Origin: Fibrobacter sp. UWB15 | GTDB lineage: Bacteria; Fibrobacterota; Fibrobacteria; Fibrobacterales; Fibrobacteraceae | DNA: 64,000 bases | NCBI RefSeq assembly: GCF_900177705.1 | Contig: NZ_FXBA01000001.1 | Span: forward strand, 124,001 to 188,000 | Reading direction: 5' to 3' | Shown here: one piece after another, positions 35,151-44,380 of the stretch | Position numbering within the stretch: the first letter of the stretch is position 1 | Layout: the number at the start of each line of letters is the position of its first letter | Notes under the pieces: generated by a model | What the model saw: only the letters and a program-made list of their open reading frames with translations | Told to the model about the DNA's origin: nothing | The model's database searches: none | Program-made: the position numbers and the translations under genes

Positions 35151-36525
35151 GCTGGATTTGAAAATCAAGGAACTCCTGGAAATCCTCGAAACCTACTCGG
35201 TAGGCGTCGATGGACGTACCAAGAACCGCAAGGTGAATCTCTGCATGGATTCTCGCGAACCTGCCAAAGGTGTTGTGTTTTGGCCGATCAAGGGCGCCCG
35301 TTTTGACGCCCACCAGTTTGTAACTCAAATGGAAAAAAATGGAGCATTGATGAGTGTCGTGAACGCTGATGCCGAAGGCATTGAAAACTTCAAGATGTAT
35401 GCGCCCGTCGACGATACGACGAAAGCGCTCCTCAAGCTCGCCAAGGGCTACCAGAAGAATTTCAAGGTGAAGAAAGTTGCCATTACGGGCAGCAACGGCA
35501 AGACCACCACTAAAGAGATGGTGAAGGCCGTTCTTTCGCAGAAGTACAACACGCATGCTACCGCCGGTAACTTCAACAACCACATCGGTGTGCCCATGAC
35601 GCTGTTCCAGCTCAAGCACAGCCACGAAGCGGCTGTGATCGAAATGGGCACGAGCGGCCCGGATGAAATCCGTCCGCTCTCGCTCGCTGTCGAGCCCGAT
35701 GTGGCCGTGATTACGAACATTGGTGCCTCTCACCTGGAACGCCTCAAGGATTTGGACGGCGTGTTCGCTGAAAAGAAGACGATTGTCGCTGGCCTCAAGA
35801 AGAACGGCGTGCTGATTGTAAACGCTGATGACCCGCGCCTTTGCAAGTGCCGCAGCAATACCAGCTACAAGGTGGTGACTTTCGGCGTAAAACGCGGCAT
35901 TATCAAGCCCGAAAAGCTCGAATGGAACGAAGACAACTGCGCAACCTTCTTTGTAGACCGCACCAAGTTCACGTTGAACGTGCCGGGCATCCATAACCTC
36001 TATAACGCTCTTGCTGCAATCGCCGTCGGCTTGCAGTACAGAGTGCCAAAGGCCGATATCGCCAAGGCTCTTGCGAACTTCCGTTCGACCAATATGCGCA
36101 TGGAAATCAAGAGCGCAAACGGTTTCAAGATTGTGTCGGACTGCTACAATGCAAACCCGTCTTCGACCAAGATGGCGTTGCAGACTATCGGCAATATGAA
36201 GGTGAACCGCCGTATCGCCGTTCTTGGCGATATGTTGGAACTCGGCGCCCAGACCGACGCCCTGCATCAGGAAATGGGTGCTATGGTGCCCGAAATGAAT
36301 TTCGATATGCTCCTGACCGTGGGCGAAAAGGCAAAACTTTATGTGAAGGGCGCAAAGTCCAAGGGCATGAAGGCTGCTCACCATTTTGCAAACGTTCAGG
36401 AACTGATTGACACTCTCACCAAAATCGTGGCTGAAGGCGACGTGCTCTTGATCAAGGGCAGCCGCGGTATGCATATGGAAACTGTGGTGGATGCCATGCT
36501 TAAACTCACGAAGGTCAAGGCTTAA
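35143..36525 (+). CDS. murF: UDP-MurNAc-pentapeptide synthetase MurF
   Basis: 460 residues. ATP loop GSNGKTTTKEM near 116, NFNNHIGVP, EMGTSGPDEI and the late DCYNANPSS are MurF signatures. It adds D-Ala-D-Ala to the tripeptide. Directly after it one would expect mraY and murD, but ftsW follows after 15 bases. Confidence 0.95.
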   Translation: MYKLDLKIKELLEILETYSVGVDGRTKNRKVNLCMDSREPAKGVVFWPIKGARFDAHQFVTQMEKNGALMSVVNADAEGIENFKMYAPVDDTTKALLKLAKGYQKNFKVKKVAITGSNGKTTTKEMVKAVLSQKYNTHATAGNFNNHIGVPMTLFQLKHSHEAAVIEMGTSGPDEIRPLSLAVEPDVAVITNIGASHLERLKDLDGVFAEKKTIVAGLKKNGVLIVNADDPRLCKCRSNTSYKVVTFGVKRGIIKPEKLEWNEDNCATFFVDRTKFTLNVPGIHNLYNALAAIAVGLQYRVPKADIAKALANFRSTNMRMEIKSANGFKIVSDCYNANPSSTKMALQTIGNMKVNRRIAVLGDMLELGAQTDALHQEMGAMVPEMNFDMLLTVGEKAKLYVKGAKSKGMKAAHHFANVQELIDTLTKIVAEGDVLLIKGSRGMHMETVVDAMLKLTKVKA

Positions 36526-36540
36526 GGATATAACGAAGTA

Positions 36541-37716
36541 ATGGAAAACACAGTCGCAAATACCGGCATGAATAAGCTACTCTTGGTAGTAGTATTGCTG
36601 CTGATTTGTATTGGTGTGCCTATTGTCTATACGGCATCGGCCCATTTTGCTGTGTCCCATGGACTTCCTGCAGAATACTACCTGCAAAAGCATTTGATCA
36701 AGGCTGTGTTCGGTTTGATTCTGATGCTTGGCCTTGCACGATTCCTGGATTACGGTCACTGGGTCTGGCTCGGTCGCATTACCTTCTTTGTAGGCGTAGT
36801 CCTTACGGTGGCGGCCCTTGTGGCTGGCCATGGCGTCAAGGGTGCAAACCGTTGGATTTTGGGGATTCAACCTTCTGAAATCATGAAGCTCGGTATGCTC
36901 ATCTGCATTTGTGGAAAGTTCTCGCAGGCAGGCGATAACATCAAGAGTGTCGCTTGCACCATCATTCAGCCGGGAATCTTCTTTGGCATTACGGCGTTCC
37001 TCTTGATTATGCAGCCGAACTACTCGATGCTTATGATGCTTTCGATGGTCGTGATTTGCGTGATGCTCACGGCTGGTGTGAATTACAAGTACCTCGCCAT
37101 TACGATTGGTGCCGCCATTCCGCCGGGAATTGTCATGCTGCTCATGACAGGACATTCGAGCAAGCGTATTCAGGCGTTTACGGCTGCCGAAGGTGAAATG
37201 GCCGCTTCTAACTGGCAGGGAGAACATGCCTTGCTCGCTTTGGGTAACGGTGGATTTTCGGGAACCGGATTCGGCATGGGCGTGCAGAAACTGGGTTACT
37301 TGCCCGAAGTTCACAAAGACGTGATTTATGCGGTGGCTGGCGAAGAATTCGGATTCATGGGAACCTTCTTCTTGTTGGCTTTGTATGCGGTTTTGTTTGC
37401 GCAGGGCTTCAAAATAGCTCGTCAGTCTTCGACCCGTTTTGGAAAGTACCTGGCGGTGGCTCTTACGTTCTCGCTTTTCTTCAACTTTTTGGTTCACGTC
37501 TGCGTCTGTGTGGGACTTTTCCCCACAACGGGCCAACCTCTCCCGTTTATCAGCTTCGGCGGAACCAATTTAATTTACAGCTGCGTGGCAGTGGGAATCC
37601 TGTTGAATATTTCGAGACCCAATACGGGCAAGATGATCAAGGAACCGTATATGAGCGGAGCCTCGCTGGAAAGCAGTGCCTACAGAAACTATGAATTTTC
37701 AAGGAGTGGCGTATGA
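36541..37716 (+). CDS. ftsW: Septal peptidoglycan polymerase FtsW
   Basis: 391 residues with about ten membrane segments of the SEDS family. Signatures include KGANRWILG, QPSEIMKLG, QPNYSMLMML, and the late FPTTGQPLPFISFGG loop. It polymerises glycan strands at the septum with FtsI. The stop overlaps the murG start by 4 bases. Confidence 0.95.
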   Translation: MENTVANTGMNKLLLVVVLLLICIGVPIVYTASAHFAVSHGLPAEYYLQKHLIKAVFGLILMLGLARFLDYGHWVWLGRITFFVGVVLTVAALVAGHGVKGANRWILGIQPSEIMKLGMLICICGKFSQAGDNIKSVACTIIQPGIFFGITAFLLIMQPNYSMLMMLSMVVICVMLTAGVNYKYLAITIGAAIPPGIVMLLMTGHSSKRIQAFTAAEGEMAASNWQGEHALLALGNGGFSGTGFGMGVQKLGYLPEVHKDVIYAVAGEEFGFMGTFFLLALYAVLFAQGFKIARQSSTRFGKYLAVALTFSLFFNFLVHVCVCVGLFPTTGQPLPFISFGGTNLIYSCVAVGILLNISRPNTGKMIKEPYMSGASLESSAYRNYEFSRSGV

Positions 37717-38783
37717 AAAAGTTCCTTTTCGTATGTGGCGGTACCGGCGGACATATTTTCCCGGCCGTAGCCATTGCAGATAGCCTTAAGAAAATGGGCG
37801 TGACGGACATTACCTTTGCTGGCCGTAAGGATTCTATGGAAGAACGCCTTGTGGCAAAGAATTGGCCCTACGAATATATTTCGGCCGTTCCTCTGCACCG
37901 TGGCCCGTTCCTCAAGAATTTGGCGTTGCCTTTCAACTTGTCCAAGGCCTTGGTGCGCGCCAAGAGTGTGATTAAGAAAGTGAAGCCCGACGTTGTCGTT
38001 GCAACCGGCGGTTACGTGTCGCTTCCGATCGTGCTTGCCGCAGGCACTGCTGGTATTCCGGTTTATTTGCAGGAACAGAACGCCGTGGCTGGTGTTGCCA
38101 ACAAGGTGGGTGCACGTTACGCCAAGACGGTCTTTGTGACTTCGGATGAAGCGGCCAAGTATTTCCCCACTGAAAAATGCATGATTTTTGGAAACCCGGT
38201 GCGTGAATTGCCTGTGGGTGATTCCTTGCCGCGTCCCGCCGAATTTGCTCCGGGCAAGAAGGCCGTGTTTATTGTGGGCGGCTCCCAGGGTGCAGTAGGT
38301 ATCAACAACAAGATTGAAGAAAGCGTCAAGGCAATTGCAGCCCGTGACGATGTATCCGTGGTTTGGCAGGTGGGTGTCAAGAACGTGGAATCCATCAGTT
38401 CTCGCGTGGGTGAAGTCAAGAACATCGCTATTCGCGGATTCTTGGATGGCATTTACGCCTACATGAAACATGCCGACTTGATTATTAGCCGTGCTGGCGC
38501 TTCTGCCTTGGCCGAAATCTTGGCCTTCGGCAAGCCTTCAATCCTTTTGCCGTTCCCGCACGCTACCGCGAATCACCAGGAACATAACGCCCGCGTAGTG
38601 GAAAAAGCGGGTGCCGCTTTGGTGGAACTCGATGCCGAAGAAAATCACCTGTGGGAAAAGGTGGAACAGCTTTTGGCTGATGAATCCCGTTTAAATTCCA
38701 TGGCCCTTGCGGCTAAAAAGCTCGGTATGCCCGATGCTGCCGACCAGATTGCTCGTGTAATCCTCTCTAAGGAGAATGATTAA
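37713..38783 (+). CDS. murG: UDP-GlcNAc transferase MurG
   Basis: 356 residues. GGTGGHIFPAVAIAD at the N-terminus, TGGYVSLPIVLAA, PVYLQEQNAVAG, then the donor site with IVGGSQGA and ISRAGASALAEIL. It converts lipid I to lipid II on the inner face of the membrane. Its stop and the murC start share one base (TAATG). Confidence 0.96.
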   Translation: MKKFLFVCGGTGGHIFPAVAIADSLKKMGVTDITFAGRKDSMEERLVAKNWPYEYISAVPLHRGPFLKNLALPFNLSKALVRAKSVIKKVKPDVVVATGGYVSLPIVLAAGTAGIPVYLQEQNAVAGVANKVGARYAKTVFVTSDEAAKYFPTEKCMIFGNPVRELPVGDSLPRPAEFAPGKKAVFIVGGSQGAVGINNKIEESVKAIAARDDVSVVWQVGVKNVESISSRVGEVKNIAIRGFLDGIYAYMKHADLIISRAGASALAEILAFGKPSILLPFPHATANHQEHNARVVEKAGAALVELDAEENHLWEKVEQLLADESRLNSMALAAKKLGMPDAADQIARVILSKEND

Positions 38784-40165
38784 TGCAGATTAATGATTGT
38801 AAGCGTGTCCGTAAGCTTCATTTCGTTGGTATCGGTGGCGCCGGCATGTCCGGTATTGCCGAAGTGCTCCACGATAACGGTTTCGTGGTGAGCGGCTCCG
38901 ATACCGGTGAAAGCCAAGTGATTGATTACCTGAAGGGCCTTGGCATTAAGGTTTTCTCGAAGCACGAAGCCTCTAATGTGGAAGATACGGACTTGGTGGT
39001 TTATTCTTCTGCGGTTCCGCACGATAACCCGGAACTTGTTGAAGCTCGTAACCGCCACATTCCGGTGATTCGCCGCGCCGAAATGCTGGGCGAACTCATG
39101 CGCATGAAGTACACGCTTTCGATTGCTGGCACTCACGGCAAGACCACGACCACCTCTATCGTGGGTCAAATTTGGGAAGAGGCCGGCCTTGACCCGACCA
39201 TTATCGTGGGCGGTGTTGTCAAGGGTAAAGGCTCGGGCGCTAAGGTCGGTAAGGGTGATTACCTGATTGCCGAAAGTGACGAATTTGACCGCAGCTTCCT
39301 TTCGATGATGCCGTCTTCTGCAATCATCACAAACATTGACGCAGACCACTTGGATACCTACGAAAACATTGAAGACATCAAGGATGCCTTCGTGCAGTTC
39401 GCGAACAAGATTCCGTTCTACGGCCAGGTGATTGTCTGCTTGGACGATCCGAATGTGCAGCAGATTTTGGCACGCCTCAAGAAACCGGTGATTACTTACG
39501 GTTTTTCGCGCCAAGCTAAGTACCGCGTAGACAATCTGCGTTTTGAAAAGGGTTACCCTGTATTTGAAATTTTGAACGACGGCGAAAGCTTGGGCGAATT
39601 CAAGCTCCAGATTCCGGGCCGTCACAACGTGCTGAATGCAACCGCTGCTGTGGCCCTCGCTATTGAAGAAGGTATTTCTGCCGATATCGCCCGCAAGGCC
39701 TGCGCCGAATTCGAAGGCGTCAAGCGCCGCTTCGAATTCATCGGCGAAAAGAACGATGTTCTTGTCTTTGATGACTACGCTCATCATCCGACCGAAGCAA
39801 CAGCTACTTTGCTTGGCTTCCGCGATGCTTTCCCGGACCGCCGCATTATCGTTGCCTTCCAGCCGCACTTGTTTACGCGTACCCGCGACCAGCATGATGC
39901 CTTTGGCGGTGCCTTTGCAAACTGCGATGTGCTCTTGGTAACTGACATTTACGCTTCCCGCGAAAAGCCGATTGAAGGCGTGACGGGCGCGCTTGTGTCG
40001 AACAGTGCTTCGGACCGCGGCCACCGTGATTCCCGCTTTGTAGGCGATCAGATGAACCTGCTGCCGATTCTCAAGAAGGAATTGCAGCCGGGCGATGTGG
40101 TGGTGCTCATGGGCGCTGGCAACATCTGGAAGCTTGGTGAAAGAATCCTGAAGGAATGCCTGTAG
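38783..40165 (+). CDS. murC: UDP-MurNAc-L-alanine ligase MurC
   Basis: 460 residues. HFVGIGGAGMSGIAEVL at the N-terminus, ATP loop GTHGKTTTTS near 117, and the C-terminal DDYAHHPTE and FQPHLFTRT. It starts the peptide stem. An AAGGAG ribosome site lies inside the murG end. After it ftsQ follows directly; murB and ddl, often next, are absent. Confidence 0.96.
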   Translation: MQINDCKRVRKLHFVGIGGAGMSGIAEVLHDNGFVVSGSDTGESQVIDYLKGLGIKVFSKHEASNVEDTDLVVYSSAVPHDNPELVEARNRHIPVIRRAEMLGELMRMKYTLSIAGTHGKTTTTSIVGQIWEEAGLDPTIIVGGVVKGKGSGAKVGKGDYLIAESDEFDRSFLSMMPSSAIITNIDADHLDTYENIEDIKDAFVQFANKIPFYGQVIVCLDDPNVQQILARLKKPVITYGFSRQAKYRVDNLRFEKGYPVFEILNDGESLGEFKLQIPGRHNVLNATAAVALAIEEGISADIARKACAEFEGVKRRFEFIGEKNDVLVFDDYAHHPTEATATLLGFRDAFPDRRIIVAFQPHLFTRTRDQHDAFGGAFANCDVLLVTDIYASREKPIEGVTGALVSNSASDRGHRDSRFVGDQMNLLPILKKELQPGDVVVLMGAGNIWKLGERILKECL

Positions 40166-40183
40166 GAATATGGGGAGAGAAAG

Positions 40184-41026
40184 TTGACTGGAAGTAAAAC
40201 CACATTGCTTGGCCGCCGAATTGGCACCAACGAGCGCCTGCGCAAACAGGAACGTGTTCGCAAAGTGAAACACGGGTTTGAATGCGTATGGAGTTGGTTC
40301 AAGCACCGTGGCTGGATTCTGGCTGTGGTCCTAGTGATTCTTTCTGCTTTGGCAATACACAACCGTTTCTACTTGCAACGATTCAATCCGCTGGAACTAC
40401 GCCACTTGCAGTATGTGGAAATTGAAGGCAACCGTATGCTTTCTTGGGAAGACGTGATGCAGAGTGCCCAGGTAGAAACTGGCATGCTTATGTCGGAACT
40501 GAACGCCGATTCCGTTGAAGCGGCTTTGGCTCAGCTCCCTATGATATTGTCGGTGAAGGTCGAAAAGAAATTCCCGTCTTCGCTCTATATCAAACTTCAC
40601 GAAACATCGCCGGTGCTGACAGTACTTTCGGAAGGTCGCGCAATGATCTACTCCGAAAAGGGTTTCCCGCTGCCGTACTCGGTGGCGACTGCCATGAGGC
40701 TCCCGGTAATGGATGTGGCATCTATGGAACATGTGAAAACGATTACCCGTTTCTTGGTGGAAATGCGTAATAGCGATGCTGAACTTTATGAACGCGTGTC
40801 GCAGGTGACTTGGTCTACTGAAGACGATTGCATGAAGGTCTATTTCAGGGATGTGGGCTTTACCGCTCTCTTTAAGGGCCAGGAATCGAACAAAGATCAG
40901 TTTACGCTGTACAAGTCTCTAGAAAACGGATTCACGAAAGATTTGCAATGTGCCGGTGAGGTTGATATGAGGTTTTTGGGCTTTGCCTATATAAGAAATT
41001 ATGATAAGAGGTGCGTCAATGGATGA
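40184..41026 (+). CDS. ftsQ: Division protein FtsQ
   Basis: 280 residues. A basic cytoplasmic start, one membrane segment (about 44-64), then a POTRA domain (LQYVEIEGNRMLSWEDVM, LPMILSVKVEKKFPSSLYI) and the FtsQ beta domain. It forms FtsQLB with FtsL. It starts at TTG 40184, preceded by GGGGAGAG. The ftsA start lies inside its end (8-base overlap). Confidence 0.9.
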   Translation: MTGSKTTLLGRRIGTNERLRKQERVRKVKHGFECVWSWFKHRGWILAVVLVILSALAIHNRFYLQRFNPLELRHLQYVEIEGNRMLSWEDVMQSAQVETGMLMSELNADSVEAALAQLPMILSVKVEKKFPSSLYIKLHETSPVLTVLSEGRAMIYSEKGFPLPYSVATAMRLPVMDVASMEHVKTITRFLVEMRNSDAELYERVSQVTWSTEDDCMKVYFRDVGFTALFKGQESNKDQFTLYKSLENGFTKDLQCAGEVDMRFLGFAYIRNYDKRCVNG

Positions 41027-42260
41027 CAATAAAATGGACAAGAAAAAAGACGAATACATCTTTGGCCTTGACATTGGGGCTTCAAAGATAAACCTGTTCG
41101 TGGGTGTATCCGAAGGCGAAAGCGTTCGCGTTGTGGAATGCGGCGACTTTCCGCTGAAGAATGCAGACGACCTGGATTCCGTCGTGGAAACCTTGCAGCA
41201 GGCAGTCCAAGTCATTGAAAATACGACCCGTGTCGATGTGCACGATGTCTATGTGGGCATTGCCGGTAAGCATGTGCGTTCCTTGGATACCCAAGGATTG
41301 GTGACGCTTCCCGTTGGCGAAGTTCGCGAAGAAGATATCGAAAACGTGACCAAGCAGGCAAGCACCTTGCCGACGCAGGCCGGCGAAATCATTCATATTT
41401 TCCCGGGTGAATACACCTTGGATGACGAACCGCATATTCGCAATCCGAAGGGTCTTTCGGGCCGTCGCCTTAAAGTCGATGTCCAGGTGGTGACGGTGCG
41501 TCAGACCGCCTTGCAAAATTTGGCCAAGTGCGTGAACCGCGCGGGACTCAATGTGGCAGGCTTTGTCCTTGAACCGTTAGCTGCCGCAAGCGCCGTGCTC
41601 ACCAACGATGAACGAGAACTTGGCGTAGCTCTGGTCGATATCGGCGCCGGTACAGCCGACATTGCCGTGTTCGTAAATGATTCCGTCCGCTTTACCTATT
41701 CTCTTGAATATGCGGGTAATTCCATCACGAGCGATATTAGCTGCTGCCTCAATGTTCCTATTGCTCTTTCTAAGGCCGAAGAAATCAAGAAAAAGTACGG
41801 CACCTGTACTATTAGCAATCTTATCGAAGATGAATCCTTCCCGGTGCCTGCTGTGGGCAATCGTGGCGATGTCTCGTGCTCGCGCAAGTTGCTTGCTGAA
41901 ATTATTTCTGCTCGCGTCGGTGAAATTTTCAAGTTGCTTAGTGAACAGCTTAAGGCCCACAAACTGGACACCATTATTAATGGCGGTGTTGTGCTGACGG
42001 GCGGTTGCTGCGCTTTGGAAGGCATTGATGATGTTGCATGCAGAGTTTTCGGAAAGCCGGCCCGCGTTGGTCGCCCGAAAGGCATGAGTGGTATTCAAGA
42101 TGCTTACCAGAACCCCTCTTATGCGACTGGAATTGGACTTTTGTACTACGCGAACAAGCAACATCGCGAAAAGAAGAATCGTGAAACGGGAACGCAAATC
42201 GCTGTATCTGTCAAGAAGGGATTCCAGCGTTTCATTGAAATCATCAGGACTTATTTATAA
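41019..42260 (+). CDS. ftsA: Division protein FtsA
   Basis: 413 residues. Actin-type phosphate loops (FGLDIGASKINLFVG and LVDIGAGTADIAVF), the FtsA-specific 1C region (GLVTLPVGEVREEDIENV) and GGVVLTGGC. A C-terminal amphipathic helix (KKGFQRFIEIIRTYL) fits the membrane anchor that ties FtsZ to the membrane. ATG 41019 is chosen over 41001 because GAGGTG lies 6 bases before it. Confidence 0.94.
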   Translation: MDDNKMDKKKDEYIFGLDIGASKINLFVGVSEGESVRVVECGDFPLKNADDLDSVVETLQQAVQVIENTTRVDVHDVYVGIAGKHVRSLDTQGLVTLPVGEVREEDIENVTKQASTLPTQAGEIIHIFPGEYTLDDEPHIRNPKGLSGRRLKVDVQVVTVRQTALQNLAKCVNRAGLNVAGFVLEPLAAASAVLTNDERELGVALVDIGAGTADIAVFVNDSVRFTYSLEYAGNSITSDISCCLNVPIALSKAEEIKKKYGTCTISNLIEDESFPVPAVGNRGDVSCSRKLLAEIISARVGEIFKLLSEQLKAHKLDTIINGGVVLTGGCCALEGIDDVACRVFGKPARVGRPKGMSGIQDAYQNPSYATGIGLLYYANKQHREKKNRETGTQIAVSVKKGFQRFIEIIRTYL

Positions 42261-42295
42261 CAAACACCAACACTCAACATCAGGGAGATAAACAC

Positions 42296-43930
42296 ATGAG
42301 TGAAATCGACAACATCAACTTCGAGGTAAAGTCTCGCATTATGGGCGAGGAACCATCTTTCAACAACGCCAAGGTCAAGGTGTTCGGTGTCGGCGGTGCC
42401 GGCGGTAATACCGTGAACCGCATGAAGCGTATGAACATCGATGGTGTGGAATACTATTCCATCAATACCGATGCAATGGCTCTCGACTTGAGCCTTGCTG
42501 ACCACAAGATTCTGATTGGCGAAAAGACCACCAGAAACTTGGGTGCCGGTATGGATCCCGAAGTTGGCCGTAAGGCTGCAGAAGAAAATCTTGACGACAT
42601 CAAGGACGCCATGAAGGGCGCTGACATGGTGTTCGTGACTGCCGGTATGGGCGGTGGTACGGGTACGGGTGCTGCACCGATCGTTGCAAACGTTGCACGT
42701 GAACTCGGTATTCTCACGGTCGCTGTGGTTACCAAGCCGTTCCGCTTCGAAGGTAACGCTCGTTCCACTATCGCACAGGAAGGCATCAACGCCCTGCGCG
42801 CTGCAGTGGATACCATCATTGTTGTGGAAAACAAGAAACTCTTGACGCTTCTCCAGGCCTCTAATCAGAAGGCTACCATGGATGAAGCTTTCAAAATGGC
42901 TGACGAAATTCTCGGCAACGCAGTTCAGAGCATTTGCGGTATCATGTTCCGCCACGGCCTTGTGCATGTTGACTTTGCCGATATCCGCAAGGTCATGCTC
43001 AAGGGCGGTTCCGCTCTCATGGGTACCGGTTACGCTCAGGGTGAAAACCGCGGTATTATGGCTGCCGACATGGCTCTTGCCTCTCCGCTTCTCGAAGACA
43101 TCAACATCGAAGGCGCTTCTGGCGTGCTCGTGAACGTTGCCCACGGCGAAAACTACTCCTTGCTCGAACATAGCGACGCTATGGACCACATCTACGAAAA
43201 GGTCGGCGAAGAAGGCAACCCGAACATCATTATCGGCGATATCACTGATCCGGCTCTCGGCGACAAGGTTTGCATCACCATTATCGCTACCGGTTGCGGT
43301 GGCACCGCTGTGAACCAGCCCAAGGTCAGCTCCGCTGGCTTCGGCTTCGGTAGCTTCACTGTTCCGCAGCAGGCTGCTCCGGCTTCTGCCCCGGCACAGC
43401 AGGCTCCTGCCGCTCCCGCTGCTGTTCAGCAGGCCACTCCGCGTCCGACTGGTTTTAACTTCTTCGACTTCCAGACGAACAAGAGTGAAGCTCCGGAAAT
43501 GTTCACCCGTCCGCAGTACACGCCCGCTTCTCAGTCGGCTCCTGAAGCAATGACTTCTTCTATTCCGTCTCTGACTGAAACGTCTGTAATGCGTTCTGTG
43601 AATGCAGCAATGTTCAGCTCTCCGGAATTTAACGCTGCCGCTCCGGCCGAAGAAGAAGTGGTGTCTCAGGGTTCCGAAACGTCTGAAATGTCTGCTGTTG
43701 CCGAAGAAGATCGCATGAACGGCGGTGTTCCCGCTTACGAATCTCAGTCTGCTCAGTACGACATGCCTGCTTACGCTCGCAATGCCGCCAATGGCGCTAC
43801 TGTGACCATGGAACGTCCTGCCGCTACCCGTCAGGAAGTTGCTGAAGAAGTTGCTCCGGCTCCGTCTGCAATCGACTTCAGCCTGCCTGCCTACCTGCGC
43901 AACAGGAACATGAACGCAAACAACTTCTAA
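42296..43930 (+). CDS. ftsZ: Cell division GTPase FtsZ
   Basis: 544 residues. The GTPase has GGAGGNTVNRM, the tubulin loop GGGTGTGAAP near 118-127, and the T7 loop NVDFADIR-type sequence (VHVDFADIRKVM). The core ends near 345. A linker of about 180 residues, rich in Ala/Pro/Gln/Glu, leads to the C-terminal peptide IDFSLPAYLRNR, matching the FtsA/ZipA-binding tail. The linker is several times the E. coli length. AGGGAG lies before ATG. Confidence 0.97.
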   Translation: MSEIDNINFEVKSRIMGEEPSFNNAKVKVFGVGGAGGNTVNRMKRMNIDGVEYYSINTDAMALDLSLADHKILIGEKTTRNLGAGMDPEVGRKAAEENLDDIKDAMKGADMVFVTAGMGGGTGTGAAPIVANVARELGILTVAVVTKPFRFEGNARSTIAQEGINALRAAVDTIIVVENKKLLTLLQASNQKATMDEAFKMADEILGNAVQSICGIMFRHGLVHVDFADIRKVMLKGGSALMGTGYAQGENRGIMAADMALASPLLEDINIEGASGVLVNVAHGENYSLLEHSDAMDHIYEKVGEEGNPNIIIGDITDPALGDKVCITIIATGCGGTAVNQPKVSSAGFGFGSFTVPQQAAPASAPAQQAPAAPAAVQQATPRPTGFNFFDFQTNKSEAPEMFTRPQYTPASQSAPEAMTSSIPSLTETSVMRSVNAAMFSSPEFNAAAPAEEEVVSQGSETSEMSAVAEEDRMNGGVPAYESQSAQYDMPAYARNAANGATVTMERPAATRQEVAEEVAPAPSAIDFSLPAYLRNRNMNANNF

Positions 43931-44025
43931 TGAGTCTTGCTGAAAGAATCAGCAAGGTCTGTTCCGCGGCGAAAGCCCCGGTGGGTTTTGCTGAATTCCC
44001 CAAGAATTAAACACACACACACAAC

Positions 44026-44045
44026 GAGTGCGCGGGTGCGCACTC
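44026..44045. repeat. Perfect 8-bp hairpin
   Basis: GAGTGCGC/GCGCACTC with loop GGGT, preceded by a CA run and not followed by a T-run. Function unknown. Confidence 0.7.
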
Positions 44046-44058
44046 ACCACAACACAAA

Positions 44059-44097
44059 AGGGTCACCCGGGACTCCCTGCCTGGGTGATCCTTATTT
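44059..44097 (+). terminator. Likely terminator of the dcw cluster
   Basis: GGGTCACCC and GGGTGATCC form a 9-bp stem with one mismatch around a loop of about 13 bases, followed by CTTATTTAT. The T-run is broken, so strength is uncertain. Confidence 0.5.
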
Positions 44098-44300
44098 ATA
44101 CCGCTCGCGCTCAATCATACAAGTACGTCCCCAGCGCGCTCGCTCTCGCCAACACGGCACGCTTGCGCTGTGCCGCTTATGGCTCACGTTATACCGTTCG
44201 CGCTCAATCATACAAGTACGTCCCCAGCGCGCTCGCTCTCGCCAACACGGCACGCTTACGCTGTGCCGCTTATGGCTCACGTTTACCGCTCGCGCTCAAT
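44098..44300. repeat. 93-bp tandem direct repeat, 2.2 copies
   Basis: Units at 44098-44190 and 44191-44283 differ at only two positions (C/T near the start, G/A near 44164 and 44257), and a third copy breaks off after about 17 bases. Each unit contains a CGGCAC/GTGCCG inverted pair. The near identity points to recent duplication. Confidence 0.9.
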
Positions 44301-44336
44301 CCGCTCGCGTTATGCTGGAAAACCTTAATTTGTCAT

Positions 44337-44358
44337 GCCCGCGGAGGCGGGCTTCTCC
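44337..44358 (+). terminator. GC-rich hairpin and T-run next to a promoter
   Basis: Stem GCCCGC/GCGGGC with loop GGAG, then TTCTCC and a T-run. It lies 10 bases before the TAAATT box of the next gene. A similar hairpin occurs at 59791-59820. Confidence 0.6.
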
Positions 44359-44367
44359 TTTTTTACT

Positions 44368-44373
44368 TAAATT
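44368..44373 (+). promoter_or_regulatory. Leaderless-type -10 box of the barrel gene
   Basis: TAAATT, then 7 pyrimidine-rich bases, then ATG 44381. No Shine-Dalgarno. Confidence 0.5.
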
Positions 44374-44380
44374 TCTTTCT

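Larger units (their letters stand above)
43931..44380 (+). other. Gene-free 450-bp stretch after ftsZ with nested hairpins
   Basis: It holds a hairpin CTTGCTGA/TCAGCAAG at 43936-43956, a short CA run at 44010-44023, a perfect hairpin at 44026-44045, a terminator at 44059-44097, a 93-bp tandem repeat at 44098-44300 and another hairpin at 44337-44352. Frames stay open through the GC-rich repeat, but I see no protein there. Confidence 0.7.

Noticed and set aside
44098-44300. CRISPR array
   Set aside because: Whole 93-bp units repeat without unique spacers, only 2.2 copies, and no cas genes.
43937-44380. Upstream extension of the porin-like frame through the 93-bp repeats
   Set aside because: A signal peptide begins at ATG 44381; upstream residues are only the translated GC-rich repeat.
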